Shown one piece after another: positions 10,616 to 22,600 of a stretch of 64,000 nt of DNA; positions within the stretch are counted from its first letter, which is position 1, and each line of letters starts with the position of its first letter. The position numbers and the translations under genes were made by a program. This stretch comes from Pyricularia pennisetigena (Eukaryota > Ascomycota > Sordariomycetes > Magnaporthales > Pyriculariaceae). The notes beneath the pieces were generated by a model that saw only the letters and a list, made by a program, of their open reading frames with translations, did no database searches and was not told the origin of the DNA. The stretch spans positions 2,894,169-2,958,168 of the forward strand of contig NW_021940918.1 of the NCBI RefSeq assembly GCF_004337985.1, written 5' to 3'.

Positions 10616-12796
10616 TCAACCTTCGTCGTATGAGAAATACACCTCCTTTTCCCTCGCAGCCCCAGTGGCAGCAGGATATCTCCCCGACGCGTCGGTTCTG
10701 TGCGAGTCCATGACATCATCACCATGAAGATCACCCGACTGTTTCTGCAGGCCTGGCGGCTTGACCCTCCCCATCCCGGCCGGGTCGACATCCATTCCGC
10801 CAACGGCACCGACCGTCAGCTCTTCGTCTTCGTCGTCGTCGTCCTGCTGCCGAATCAACATGTCCATGTCCCGGTCGACGGCGTCGCCATCTATCCTGTC
10901 GCTCTCGTCTGCCGGAGGCTGAGGGGTGGGTGGCGAAGCTTCAGGCTGGCTTTGCTGGCTGTGGCTGTGGCCGTTGTTGACCTGGCGCAGCAGCGCCTGG
11001 AAGGGATCGGTGTCGGGATGATGGTGCGTCGGCGAGAAGGGGCCGAACGGGTCGTGGGTTGGGTCGTGATGGTGAGAAGATGGTTGGCTGATTATCTGGG
11101 GGTCTATGGGCTGGTCGTAGTCTGCAAGGCTCATGGGGGACGTCTCATTGTGATGATGGTGATGATGATGGTGGTGGTGGTGGTGGTGATGCGGGTGGTG
11201 ATGGTGGCCATTATGGTGGTACGTAGAATGTAGTGTGTTGCCATGCGACTGGTCTTGTAACATTGGGCTGTGTGTGTTGGGCAATGCGCTGGATGTGTGG
11301 AGCGCTTCTGAAGGCGACATGATTGTCATGGAAGCCGGGTCTGCATATGCCAGAGTAGACGGTATTGCGTACGAGGAAGCGGTTAGTTGATGAGATTTGG
11401 ACGTTTGGTGCATCATGTCATGGACTCCATTCACACTAGACGCCATCGAGCTTGGTATTGAGTTCGGTGGGTACTGGTTCGTTGTTGTGATGTCAGGTGG
11501 TGGTGGTGGTGGTGGTGGTGACGGTGCGTTGAGTGCTGTTGCCAGGAACGTTCTGGGCTCCCCAGATCTGGCAGACAAAAGAGACTGGTGCGATTCCGAT
11601 AAAGTGGCACTGTTATTACTGGTGCTTCGTTGCAAAGATGTATTATTGGTGGGTACTTCTGACAAGACAACGCCATTGTGAATGCTGCCCCCTGAGCCAG
11701 CCCCAGCCGCAACGACACTTGCAGTTCCTGTACTCGCGGAAGACGCAGAGTTGCTAGGTGTCTTCCCCAGCTCCTTGCACTCGGTGCAGTTCCTTATCAC
11801 GTCCGATACGGTCTCCTTGATGCGGCTCCAATGATATCTCTCGGCGATGCTGGCAGTGGTGCGGTTGATACCACCGTGCTGCTGGATGTGTACCTCGCGT
11901 GCGATCTCATACTGCCGGCGCGGGTCCGAGATGACCTCCTTGCCCTTGAGCATGAGGCGGTCATCTTCAAGCAGCTTGTAGTGAGTCGCGGCGCTACGAA
12001 GTCTGCTTTTCTCGGCGCGGTCAGCCCCGTTGGGATATTTGCCGTACTTGAGGTAGAACTTGATCTTGTCGAAACGCTCTTCACTCACGAAGTCCTCGCC
12101 GTCTTGGCCCACCAGGTCGCGCCCGTAGATGATGGCGTCAATAAGTTGTCCCGGGTAGCTCTTGAGGCTGCCGCAGCCTTTGACGCGGCCGATGCGCTTG
12201 AAGCCGAGGCCGTCCCAGATCTTGCAAGATGCGACGTTGGTCTCGTAGACCAAGTTGAAGACGGAGTAGGTGTAGCCCAGCTTGGGAGCCCAGTCGAGGT
12301 ACGTCTCGCCCATCAGGCGGCCGACACCGCGGTTGCGTGACGCGTCGGTGACGAGAAAACCGGCGTTGCAAACATGGCTAGACCGGCCGGGGTAGTTGGG
12401 CTTGATGTAAAAGCTTCCAAGACACTCACGGGCCCAGTCCTTGCCCTCGACCACCTCGTCGGCACTGTTGATGCTTCCCAAGAGCATGATGCCACCAAAG
12501 TTCTGGAACCAATAAGCGGCAAAACGGTCAAAGGGCAGCGGCTCGATCATCGGATAGGTATCGCCGCCCTCGATCTCCTTCTTGAATTGGTCGCTCAGGT
12601 ACTGCAGCAGCGTCAGGGGCACCTGATGTTGCGAAGCGAAGGGCACTATGGTTGCCACCGTCTGCCTGTCCCGGAGCGTCACTTGCCGAGGCACAATGGT
12701 GGATGGGAAAGACGGGTTGAGCGGATCAGGGTAGGGCGCTTCTCCGGACACGCGATAAATGGTCGGCGTATCCGGGTCATCCATTATTGCCGGCAT
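10616..12796 (-). CDS. SPT10: Spt10-like GNAT acetyltransferase with integrase-type HHCC zinc finger
   Basis: The 726-residue single-exon product joins two domains in the order of yeast Spt10, an activator that binds histone-gene upstream sequences. Residues about 40-215 are a GNAT acetyltransferase fold; the acetyl-CoA loop RNRGVG is at 155-160 and the IWDGLGFKRIG segment at 193-203. Residues about 270-345 form a zinc-binding domain of the retroviral-integrase type with His303, His307, Cys337 and Cys340. The remaining half is low complexity: an eight-Pro run, an almost pure His run (encoded at about 11150-11215), and Gln/Ser/Pro-rich sequence ending in an acidic segment. Assignment to Spt10 rests on domain order, not on a full alignment. 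It is presumably nuclear. The first ATG is followed by a second at residue 5, so the start is slightly uncertain. Confidence 0.82.
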   Translation of the reverse strand: MPAIMDDPDTPTIYRVSGEAPYPDPLNPSFPSTIVPRQVTLRDRQTVATIVPFASQHQVPLTLLQYLSDQFKKEIEGGDTYPMIEPLPFDRFAAYWFQNFGGIMLLGSINSADEVVEGKDWARECLGSFYIKPNYPGRSSHVCNAGFLVTDASRNRGVGRLMGETYLDWAPKLGYTYSVFNLVYETNVASCKIWDGLGFKRIGRVKGCGSLKSYPGQLIDAIIYGRDLVGQDGEDFVSEERFDKIKFYLKYGKYPNGADRAEKSRLRSAATHYKLLEDDRLMLKGKEVISDPRRQYEIAREVHIQQHGGINRTTASIAERYHWSRIKETVSDVIRNCTECKELGKTPSNSASSASTGTASVVAAGAGSGGSIHNGVVLSEVPTNNTSLQRSTSNNSATLSESHQSLLSARSGEPRTFLATALNAPSPPPPPPPPDITTTNQYPPNSIPSSMASSVNGVHDMMHQTSKSHQLTASSYAIPSTLAYADPASMTIMSPSEALHTSSALPNTHSPMLQDQSHGNTLHSTYHHNGHHHHPHHHHHHHHHHHHHHNETSPMSLADYDQPIDPQIISQPSSHHHDPTHDPFGPFSPTHHHPDTDPFQALLRQVNNGHSHSQQSQPEASPPTPQPPADESDRIDGDAVDRDMDMLIRQQDDDDEDEELTVGAVGGMDVDPAGMGRVKPPGLQKQSGDLHGDDVMDSHRTDASGRYPAATGAAREKEVYFSYDEG

Positions 12797-13160
12797 GTTT
12801 GTTTCTGCAGCCCTTTGGCTGAGATCCAGGCCAAGGCCGAAAATTGAGGTTGCTCCGGTGCCGATTTACGGACGGACGCCTTTACCGGGACGAACCAGAA
12901 ATGCGGGGATCGTTGACGAGCAGCCAGACCGCTGATCGCCAACTGACCAACCAGGGCACCTCAGGCAATACAAAGCCGGTTCCGGCTCCGTACGGCTGCA
13001 ACACGGCCGAAATTAGCCATTCGCTCTACAAAAATAATTCAAGTGTCCATTTGTCCTTTTTGTCCCTTTTTTTTTTGGTTTAAAAGCCCCAATCTCACAA
13101 CCGAACTTGATCACTTGCAATGGATGGGGCACAGAGCATCAATGAGGTCTTATTACCGAG

Positions 13161-13184
13161 GTAGGCAGGTAGGTAGGTAGGTAA
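13161..13184. repeat. GTAG tetranucleotide microsatellite
   Basis: About six imperfect GTAG units with one GCAG interruption, in a spacer. Confidence 0.8.
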
Positions 13185-13759
13185 GGTGTAGTAAAGTACC
13201 TTCGGATTTGGTAAAGGGTCTGTCTGATATGCACTGGCCGCTTGGCAGGGGACCTGCAACCAGGAACGGTGCGAGGAAACGTGCGGGCTTTCTTCGACCC
13301 CAATAATCGGATAGCGTTTCCTGGAAGTAAACGGCGGGGGATCTGTAACAAGGTTGCCGTCTGTTTTGCTGCTGATGCCCGTTTGTGGTTCGGTTGACTT
13401 GTCACAATTTACACTGGTGAGGAAAAGTGCACATGCGAAGATTTCAGTCCGGGTGGGCTGAGTAGCAGTGTGTGGACGAGTTTGGTTGGGGGGAAAAAAG
13501 GGGACTAAAATGGAAGCCAAAGTTGAAGAACCCCGCGTGATGACTAAGGTTTCTCCTCGGACCTTCACGTGATTCCACCGGCATGAAGCTCGTCAGTGGC
13601 CTATGTTTTTGTTCCAAACGCTAAAACAAAAAACAAAGCATTGAGTTGATCGTTGGAGGGAGCTTTGTCAGTCTCACTATGAACAATAACTTTGTTCGTT
13701 CGTCCGTGAAAACAATGGGGATTTTACCCACCCGCTCTCATACATGCAAGGAACACGCC

Positions 13760-13766
13760 TATAAAT
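13760..13766 (+). promoter_or_regulatory. TATA box of the 122-residue orphan
   Basis: TATAAAT lies 145 bases before the ATG at 13905. Its spacing is plausible and it is one of the few reasons to believe the short ORF is expressed. Confidence 0.4.
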
Positions 13767-13904
13767 TCACCACATACCTCATTTTTTGTCAATCAGTTAT
13801 CCCACATCGATTAACCTTGCATTGCAACACCATAAACACAGGACGAGCCAGACTGACACTAACGTACCGTCACTAACATACGATTAGCTCACCAAGCACT
13901 AAAC

Positions 13905-14273
13905 ATGGCATCCCAGGCATCCACCTCCCGCACGGCCGTCTGCCCCGTAGAGGCAGCCAACACCGCGAGCCTGGTGGCGGCTTGGGAGCTTCGGCGCGCC
14001 GCATCGACCCTTCTCAACTTCCTAATCTCCCAAACCGAATCCGAAGGGGCAGTTTCTGATGCACTCCGTAAGTATCGGGAAGCTGAAGACGCCCGGGTGG
14101 CAGCCGAAGCAGCCAACACTACGCCGTTGTCCGAGGCCTCCGTGCGGCGGATCGCTTTTACAAAGGCGAGCAAGGAGGACATGATTGCGGCTTCTTTTAA
14201 ATGCATGAATTTCGCTTCGAGTACCCGGAGTTTGAGTCTTATCGGTGTTTTTGGTCCTGACGGCCTTGAGTAA
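13905..14273 (+). CDS. Small hypothetical helical protein, 122 residues
   Basis: I do not recognise this protein. The ATG context (aaacATGGca) is good and a TATA box lies 145 bases upstream. The sequence is Ala-, Ser- and Glu-rich with heptad-like spacing over residues about 25-75 (for example LRRAASTLLNFLI), suggesting an alpha-helical bundle. There is no signal peptide or membrane segment and only two Cys. A longer ORF of 180 codons overlaps it on the other strand, but that one shows only low-complexity mirror composition. It may be lineage-specific or not a gene. Confidence 0.42.
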   Translation: MASQASTSRTAVCPVEAANTASLVAAWELRRAASTLLNFLISQTESEGAVSDALRKYREAEDARVAAEAANTTPLSEASVRRIAFTKASKEDMIAASFKCMNFASSTRSLSLIGVFGPDGLE

Positions 14274-14769
14274 AGCACAGCTTTGGCAGAAGAGTCATCA
14301 GTTTGACTTTTCCATGGCCAGGTAGGTTCTCTCTCCAGATTTAGGACGCGAGAAAAAAGGAATATCGTAGCAATCTGATAGACCATGGCCTGAATAAGTA
14401 AAAGTCTTACTCTTTTATCCCTCTGCAACAATACTCAGTTTGTTCCCTCATACCTTTCGTCTTGAAATATATCTACGACGAGATTCTTCTTGTTATCTTC
14501 ATCTTGTAGTGTCTTTAAAAGTCGTCAGTTGGTACGACATACTAATTACCGCCGTGGGAACACGATTTGAATAAAGTGGCAAGTAGCAAAAAGCAGGCGA
14601 TATTTCAAGGGAAAATATGTGTATCAGCTAGGCGTGAAGGTTATGTATGTCTGAGCATTTTACCCATGTCCACAAACGTAGAGTCAACAACCCGGTTGGG
14701 CGCCAAATTAGATTGCAAGTACTTGATACATCTTTGTTAAGGATACTGCGACGCAGACACCATCCTATT
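14274..14769. other. Convergent spacer between the orphan and VPS41
   Basis: AT-rich sequence, probably the 3' flanks of both genes; no gene seen. Confidence 0.5.
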
Positions 14770-17700
14770 TTACATTTCCTTACTCCTATCACGAGGACAC
14801 ATTGGGCATCCCCCCTGTATCTTGTCCTTCAACAGCCTGGCATGCGTGACCTTGGATCTGACGTGAAGTCGCCCGCCAACGGTCTCTGTTGCCCGGAAAG
14901 AATCTCCATTGAGCAGCCCCTCGCTTCCGCCATTCGGCTGGTCTGGATTTATCGTCTCCAACAAGTGTGAGAGGTGGAAGACATGTCCACACGCAAAACC
15001 AACAAGTGTTTCCATATCCCACTCGTTGAAGGCCTCTAGGCACTTCGGGCAGTGTCCAGGAGTCCACGATTTGGGTACCTTGGCCACCGCCCCAGATGCA
15101 TCAGCATCTGTAACTGGCGCGGAACCTTGTGCAGATGCCAAAGCCTTGTCTAGAGCCGCTGCTGCTGCGTCTGCTACGTCGTTCCCGCTGCGCCTCGTTG
15201 TGTTCGCGTCCATTTGTGTTTGGCCGGGGGGCGCGACTTCGAATTTGACGCCGCGGCGCTGACCACTCCGCAGCGTAGCTTGAGCCCCAGAGACTTCGGA
15301 GCGCAGGACGCGGGCGACTCCTGATGAAATGCTGTGCTGTATCTCGTGCTCCTTCATGATGTGCGTTAAGCCTTCCCGCAAGCCTGGAATCTCCAAGCCC
15401 TCAGGGATCCGTCGTACAAGTGTGATAGGGTCAATGGCCGTCCCGACCTCTTCCAACAGCGCCCTGATAAATCGCGGCTTGTCCATACTGTAGTTGAGTA
15501 GGTCCTCCCACAAGTCTGGATCGTCTTGTGTCTTGGCAAAAGCGATTGCACGGCTGACGTCGGCGAGCCGGTCAATGATCAGATATAGTGCTCGCTTCAT
15601 TTGACCCGTCTTTGCGTACAGATACACCAATTCAGGGATGAAATTGTGCTCCTCACATACTTTTTCTGCCTTCTCAAACGAGTAGGATAGTGAGTGCTCA
15701 AGAAACTCCATCAGTAATGACCGATCATACGTCGCAAACATCTGCACAGCAAGGTCTGCGAAATCGTCGACAAGCGACCTGCTATCGTCAAGCATTCGTT
15801 CGCGGGCCTCGGTCGCACCCTCTTGTCGGTGAGGAGCAACTCCTTGGCCGGTCCACAAGCCACGAATGTAGAAGAAGAGATAGGCGTGCAGATTCTCCCG
15901 CCCTTGCAGCTGCGAAACTACAACCTCGGGCTTAACCAAGCCATTTTGTGCCTCATCAACTAGCAACGTGATAGCTTCAGAAGTTGCCGCTTCCACCTCT
16001 TCGAGGCTCATTTTTGTCTCCATACCCGAGGGTAAGCGCAGCAAGATGAAGCTAGGAATGTCGTCAACGACCGCATCAGCAAGATGGCCTTCCCTGATGA
16101 GACGGAATGCATTTTCTGCATCCTGGAGCCGGATGTTGCATTTCAGTGCTTCCCGCAGACGCCCATTGGCTTCATGGAGTCGAGCTAGGCTCTCCATGAC
16201 AATTCGCCAGTCACGTCCTTTCTCTCCGTCTTCGACACTATCCTCCCTCACGTCGCGGTATTTGAGTTGGTTTTCCAAAGTTGTCGCAATGGTGTTGGCA
16301 TCAAACAGCTCCACAGGCCAGCGATCCAGCAATTCCCGGAAGCGAGGCTTGTCTTCTCTCAGGTAGTGGCCGAGCATGACCTCGTAGACGGAACCATCTA
16401 TGGGCGGACGCATTGGTTCGGTCGGTACGTAGTTGACTATCTCGTCAAACTTATCGGCCCCTGCAAATGTCCATATCCACTTCTCCCAGCGTTCAGAGCT
16501 TCCGAGAACTTTGGCTGCAATTTGGCCGGCTTTGACCCAGTCGTTATCCTCGATGAGATCTTGCAACCATAGTTCGCCAATCCTTCTTTTTTCCCTGGCT
16601 ACTGAAGAATTAAACGCTCGGCTCGCCGCATCTACGGTAGACGTAGTATCGTCAAATAAGTCATCCGAGACTTGGGTTGACCTCTCGGCGGTGGGTGTGG
16701 CAACCAGATCAGAGGCGCTCGAGGAAGCAGCCATGATCTCGGGATGTTCGTCAAGTAGCTCCCATGCGGCTTGGTATTCCTGGTGCTCCACGAGCCATAT
16801 GAGATGGTCTCCCAGGTCTCTTTTGGTCGCCAAGACACAGTCGTACGGACTGTGCATAAATATTTTGGGACCAGGAGTTTCGAGCGAAGGATGTACTGCC
16901 TGAGTCTGCAGTTTGAAGGGAGCTCTGATACTACTGCCCGCCACGCTGACCTTTGAGCCTGAGGTTGCGTCATTGCTGTGACCACTCCGTATGCTTGCTC
17001 CGGAGCTGAACAACATTTTGGGGTTAATGGCAGCGTTCCACATATCTGTCCCAAACCCTGCCAGTGCTTCCAATGCACTCTTGGATGAGGCAACGGCTTC
17101 CTGATTTTGTGCCGGCAATACTCCTAGATGGTAGTCGCTCGCCGAAAGTCGCTCATATCGACTGATGCTGAGACCGTCCTTGTATATCTCTGATTGCGAT
17201 TTCAAGTCGATAAGCCTCAGCTCTGGGGGTTGATTGTTTTGCCTGCGTCTTATCCCCCCCGACGGCTCACTGCTATTTGAGGCAGCCGATGGTTGTGAAC
17301 GGTGACCTCGGGATTGCGTTGGTGTCTTCTCCCCATCGTCATTTTCATCTTCATCTTCATCCTCGTCCTCCGGTAGGCAGTATGCGAGAATCAGCAAAAG
17401 ACTTTGGGTATATAAAGAAATTCCAGAAATGATGCAGTCCATGCGAAGTCTGTATGAAGGAGTAGTCAGCATCGCAAGGCTCGCGAATGATGGGTGATCC
17501 TGAGAGAGTCGTACTTTTGATGTATTTCAGCCCTGCCCACGGACTTTTCGCCCGCGTTCTTCCCCACGCCCATTCCTCCAGGGTGAACATGAATCACCCA
17601 GATCGTGCCTCCCCAGCCGACCACTAGCTTCTCGATAGTCTTGTCATGCTTCGACTGTTGTTGTTTCAACTTCGCTGCTGCTGGCGATAGAGCACCTGAT

Positions 17701-19044
17701 GAGGTTTGGTCGTTTCTACTCTCGCTGACTAAAGTTGCGTCCACGCTGTCATCCATCTCGACGGCCTGCTCATCCATCCATTCAGCTCGTCCTTTCCATG
17801 CGCTCGCCATGGCATCCCATTCTGAGGATTGTGGCCGATCAATGTGCCCGATGCGCTTCCAGGCGTCGTCTGCATCTGCGCTATCCAGTTTGATCTTGGA
17901 TCTCATGATCTTGATGCCGTGTTCGTTCAACCAGGCAACGTATTTGCCAGAAAGTGACCATTTGATGGTGCTGATGGTCCCCTCTCCCGAATGAAGCACG
18001 GTATCCTTGCCCGCATTACCCGCAAGACCTATCGAACCTAGCCAGCTGGATGCTGTAGCTGCAGCTGTACCTATCGTCGTGGAATTGCTCTTTCCGGTCT
18101 GTCCACCAACAGTGAGGATTAAGCTCCCAGCAAGGCCCCCTGACAGATACGTCTTGTCGCTTTTGTACTCGGGGGATAGTGCCACTGCCTGAACCGGTCG
18201 CGCAAAGTTTCGGAGTTGTACATCCCTTCTCTCCATGAGTGACTGTATACACACGTTCCCATCCATGGATGAAGTAGCGATATGAATATGGTTCGATGGC
18301 ATATTCGGAACTGGAGGGGTTTCTCTCGGTTTCCTCGACGCTGCGGCAGGAGACGCCTCTGTATGTTTTGAAGCTGGCCGGCGCAAGCTGGCGGCTTCGC
18401 TGTTCTGTGGCACCGCTTTAAGAGCATCTGGCTTGAGGGATGAAACTGGAGGAGGACACGGTGAAATCGAGACCGAAGTAACAGATGCCGAATGAGCATG
18501 GTATACGAGCAGAGTTTGAAAAGAAGGCAATTGCACAACATGCTATATTATTGTCAGCAGGAAGATCACTCATGGAATACACGGAGCAGAATCTTACAAT
18601 GTTTCCGCTATGTGTGCCGATGATCTACACAGCGCAAAGGGTTCGGTCAGCGACTCATCACGGAAGAAGAAATAACTACCCCAGCAGTGACATTCGCATT
18701 ACCATTTTGTCGCCTGCAACAAGAAACGAACTCGTGGCATCACCATTTTTGTACACAGCACCCAGATTCTGGGTCAAACGAGTATATTTCAACCGCGGTT
18801 CCTCCTCTTCCTCATCATCGTCCTCATCTTCTTCGTCGTCGTCTTCATCGTCCTCTTCCTCCTCACTTTCGTCGCCATCTTCATCAGGTATTGATGGGGC
18901 GCCTGTGTTGGGCGAGCTTTCAGCAGCGCGTTCGTCGCTCACGGTAACATCTGGCGGTTGTGACAGGGTTTGAGGCGACGAATCGGTACGGTCACCTGTT
19001 GACTGCTTGCCCTTATTGACATTGGGAGTCTCCTCGTCGGACAT
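14770..19044 (-). CDS. VPS41: Vps41, HOPS tethering complex subunit
   Basis: Vps41 is the Rab7/Ypt7-binding HOPS subunit that tethers membranes for vacuole fusion and receives AP-3 vesicles. Exons on the - strand are 18703-19044, 18598-18624, 17515-18542 and 14770-17449, giving 1358 residues in frame. The second exon is a 27-base micro-exon encoding IIGTHSGNI, which is needed to complete the first propeller blade. A strongly acidic stretch (about residues 42-70) precedes PRLKYTRL, the usual start of the family's beta-propeller. The long middle is the alpha-solenoid with the clathrin-heavy-chain-repeat region. The C-terminus is a RING-H2 zinc finger: CPKC, then CGHVFHLSH, then a final CPMC. 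The start is the ATG giving MSDEETPN; the ORF is open 16 codons further up. Transcription diverges from APC1 across 654 bases. Confidence 0.95.
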
Positions 19045-19698
19045 GGCGATGGCGAGACCAGACACAGCCGCTGCGCATGGCGTAGATTTCAAACAATTAT
19101 TGAGATGAAGCCCTTTACAGACAGAGCTCGACTACGTCAAGACACCCAGCCTACCAAAGGAGCTTGGGACGGTACCTTTAGAGTGACCTTTAGCAGCTAT
19201 GCTAGTTCTAGATCACTGGCCGAGGCCCGAAGCTACGTCACGGCCCAAGCAATGCGTGCCTCAGGCGTGAGAATCCACTAAAGTTGCGGCTTGTCCAGGG
19301 TCGCACCAATCACAGTGTACCCCGCCAACCTTATTCACTGGGCAACTGCAGGGTCATGGTCAGGGAAAGCGCGTTGCGAAATTCATCGGATAATCGTGCG
19401 ATGTTGACGCGAATTGGGATGCAGCGAGCTTTCCAGTCGAGCTGGCAACCAGGTCTTTCCGTGTCAACAAGCAAGCGCCACGTTCTCCACAGGGTCTTCA
19501 GAAGGTTCCAATTAGCCCTGCATTTGTGAATGACATATTCCGCAAGGCGTCGTCTGGCTCTGTAGGGTCTGTATATCCAAAGAAGCAATCATTCTACAGT
19601 AGCACACTCCAGAGGCATCGTTTCGACTCTTGTAGCTGCTCAGGTACCCCTCCTCAGAGCCCTGCTCAGCAGAAGCTTATGGAGCGCATCAAGGCAAG
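19045..19698. other. Shared divergent promoter of VPS41 and APC1
   Basis: 654 bases separate the two start codons. No coding sequence is supported and no clear TATA box is seen, as is common for housekeeping genes. Confidence 0.5.
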
Positions 19699-22600
19699 AT
19701 GGCTTCGGTGACCTCGTTCGGGATTCACCAGCCAACAGGACTAGGTCATGCCATCAGCGAAAACATTCTGCCGCCTGACCCCTCACCAGACCTATACAGC
19801 TGGGAAATCTTCCCAGACACCTCCCAAAACGAGCATGATGGCGAGGATGAGCTCCTGGTCACCAAAACCACAGTCTTGTGGTCTCGAGGTGGTATCTTCA
19901 GGAAAAGCTTCAATTTTGCGGCTGAGAGCGAACCGATAAATCAAGCTCTGATTACACAGTTTCCCACCCCCGAAGGAGACGCGGGGACCTCATCCCCCCA
20001 ACATGGCGAACCTACACAAGACAAGACTCCGTCACTGTCCAAAGCGCTTGTGGTTTTCCTCAAGACTCAAGCTCACATATTCTTCCTATCTGGTACCAGT
20101 CATGTAGTCCACATGCCCTTTGAGGTCGAGTGCGCCTGTGCCGCACCGATCGGGGTTATTATTCAACGCAAGTCTCAAGCCGACAACTCCTCACCGATTG
20201 CTCTCAAGTTCCCACGTGTGCCGCCCAATTCGTTCATCTCGCCTCATGTTTCCCCGGTTTCCCAACGAACCACGCAGCTGCAGTTTTCGACCGAAGGGAT
20301 GGGGAAGCCCAAGACTTTGCCCCTGCGACTGAGCTCCACGCTAGAAGATCTGCTGGAACCGGGTATGCATATCAACGAGTCACAGTGGCCTCGTTTGGTG
20401 TGTCTGACCGATCCCTTCTCGGAGCTCGGTCTGGTAGTCACACAGCCGGACAAATCAATGAAAAGCTACAAGCGGAGAAGCACCCCGAAGAGCCCCTTTC
20501 TAGACCCGGCAGAGGAAATCCTACATGTCGAAACAGTCAGACAGCCTGGACAGTCGGCATGTGACGATATAGAAGACTTGGTTTTGGCTATAACTGTCAA
20601 TCGCGAGGCGAGCAATTACACCATCTGGAGGCTATCATATTTGAAGCCTGACGACATCCTCACAAGACGCGCAAAACCCAAGCCAAGCGGAGGTCGACGG
20701 AGGAGTTCGATGCAGCCGGGACTTAGTGGTGCCACCAGTCCTGTCAACACAAACTTCCGTGAGAGCATCGGCGCCCAAATACCTATGAAAAAGACAAGGA
20801 GGAGTGAACGTGTTGAAAAGTCGTTAGAACAAGCCCTCTCAATGGATGGTGACACAGGAGGCGAAGTGACAAGGCGCCAGTCCCGTCGTGTCAGCTCTCT
20901 GCTCGCAAGAGCGGACCTCTCAGCATCGCATGAGCGTGCGTCGTTTGCCAACGAGTCAATGATAACCCATCCAGGCGGCCGGAGAATAGACTCCCGCAGC
21001 AGTTTACGAGGACGTGTTAGCGGCAGTTATATGCCTCTAAACGTTAGCGGCAGCTACAGCGTGAAAAACAACGGCTTCTTGGAGGCGCCTACCTCTGACA
21101 TATTGGAGTCCTTACGGACTGGAGGTGATTTTGATGGATTCCAAAACATTGGGTTGGATGATCTAGACCTTGTTGACGGTCTGTCCAAAGAGATCCATAT
21201 GAACAAGATCCACAGCATTCCTATGGACAACATTAATGTTCGCTATTCCCTATCGAGTCGTCCGGCTCGAACACAGTGTAAAGTTTTCGTCGTCGTCGGC
21301 CCGCCGTTCGCAGTCGACGAAGATAATCGCACATATCTTTTGATTGGTATACAGGACCCGGTCGACAAGCGATTGCAGCTTCAAGCTCTACATGTGCAGA
21401 TGCGGAAACAAAAGAGTAAACCAAAGTCAGCCAACAAGTTCGGAGCCAACCGAGCACTTCCTCCGGATTCCGACATGGTAATAACTTGGGGCCCATTGAG
21501 GAGAGCCCAAAGTGTCGTGGATTCGTGCAAAGTGATAGACGGCGATCAGTCCATGATCCTGATACTGTCAGAGGACATGGCCGGTGAACGCGAGCTGAGC
21601 ATACAGGGTCCGTGGAGCGAGCTTACCAAGGTCACCCTACCTCTTCTTTACTATGACAATATTCACAGTCTCGAGTTTGCTGGTCGGTACGACGACAAGA
21701 AACGGAAGGGGAGGAGGTCCATCGGCGTTGGCCTTTCGGGTGCGCAGCTAGAGGCCGTTTGTCATAGCAAGGCACATGGAATGGTGGACATCCGCGACAA
21801 GGCTGGTACTTTCCATCGGATTCAGATCAAACTCGAGCCCACAGTACCTCAAGCCCGGCAGCTGCTTGACGTTTGCCGCAGCATCTTGCCCGATTCTCAC
21901 GGAGAGCGCATGCTGGCTGGCTGGTGGCATATCATGCAATGGATGGCTGAAAATCACGAGGATCAAGTTGCTAACATTGAATGGTCTTGCTGCGTCATTG
22001 AGCTTTTCATTTTATTCCTTGCGCTTGACCCAGCAAATGTCTCCCAAGACCGTCAAGGTAAACCTCGCATCACAAGAAATGCCACGTCAGCGAACAACTC
22101 TAGCAAATGGAATCAAATGCAGGAGTTTGAAACTCCCCGCTCACTAGTCTCTCCTGCATGGATGCAATCCAAGGGCTGGCGTTGGCTTTTGGAAGATCAA
22201 CAGTATGCATCGCTTGTAAGCCGGGATGATAACCGCTTGAGCATTCAGGCAAACGATTTCATCGATCAGCACATACAGCTCGCGAGGGAGTTCATGGCCA
22301 GCGCGACTGGCGTTCAGCTGGTCGGAAAAGATGGCTATCTGCCAACCGCCACTGGGCGCAGTCTCGAATCGAGAAGAAGCGCGGCCTGGAGCATTATGAT
22401 GGGTCTTCATCTTATACTCGAGGAGAAAAAGCTGAACACTTTGGACTCCGAATCAGTATTTCCAGGTCCTGCTGATATAAGAGTAGTCGCCTGTCAGATC
22501 GCAAGGTGGCTGAAGTGGCACGATTTTGTGCAGCTTTATGAACTTGGCATACAGGCCGGAGTTGAATCTAATCATGACTCTGGTGAGTGATCGTTCGTCC

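Larger units (their letters stand above)
12797..13904. other. Spacer upstream of the Spt10-like gene and of the small orphan ORF
   Basis: This divergent promoter region contains a GTAG tetranucleotide repeat, a T-run at 13069-13077 and a TATA box near the + strand ORF. A 157-codon ORF on the - strand (13095-13568) has no recognisable domain and I do not call it. Confidence 0.45.

Noticed and set aside
13889..14431. 180-codon ORF opposite the 122-residue orphan
   Set aside because: Ala/Ser/Arg-rich mirror composition; start context and TATA evidence favour the + strand ORF.
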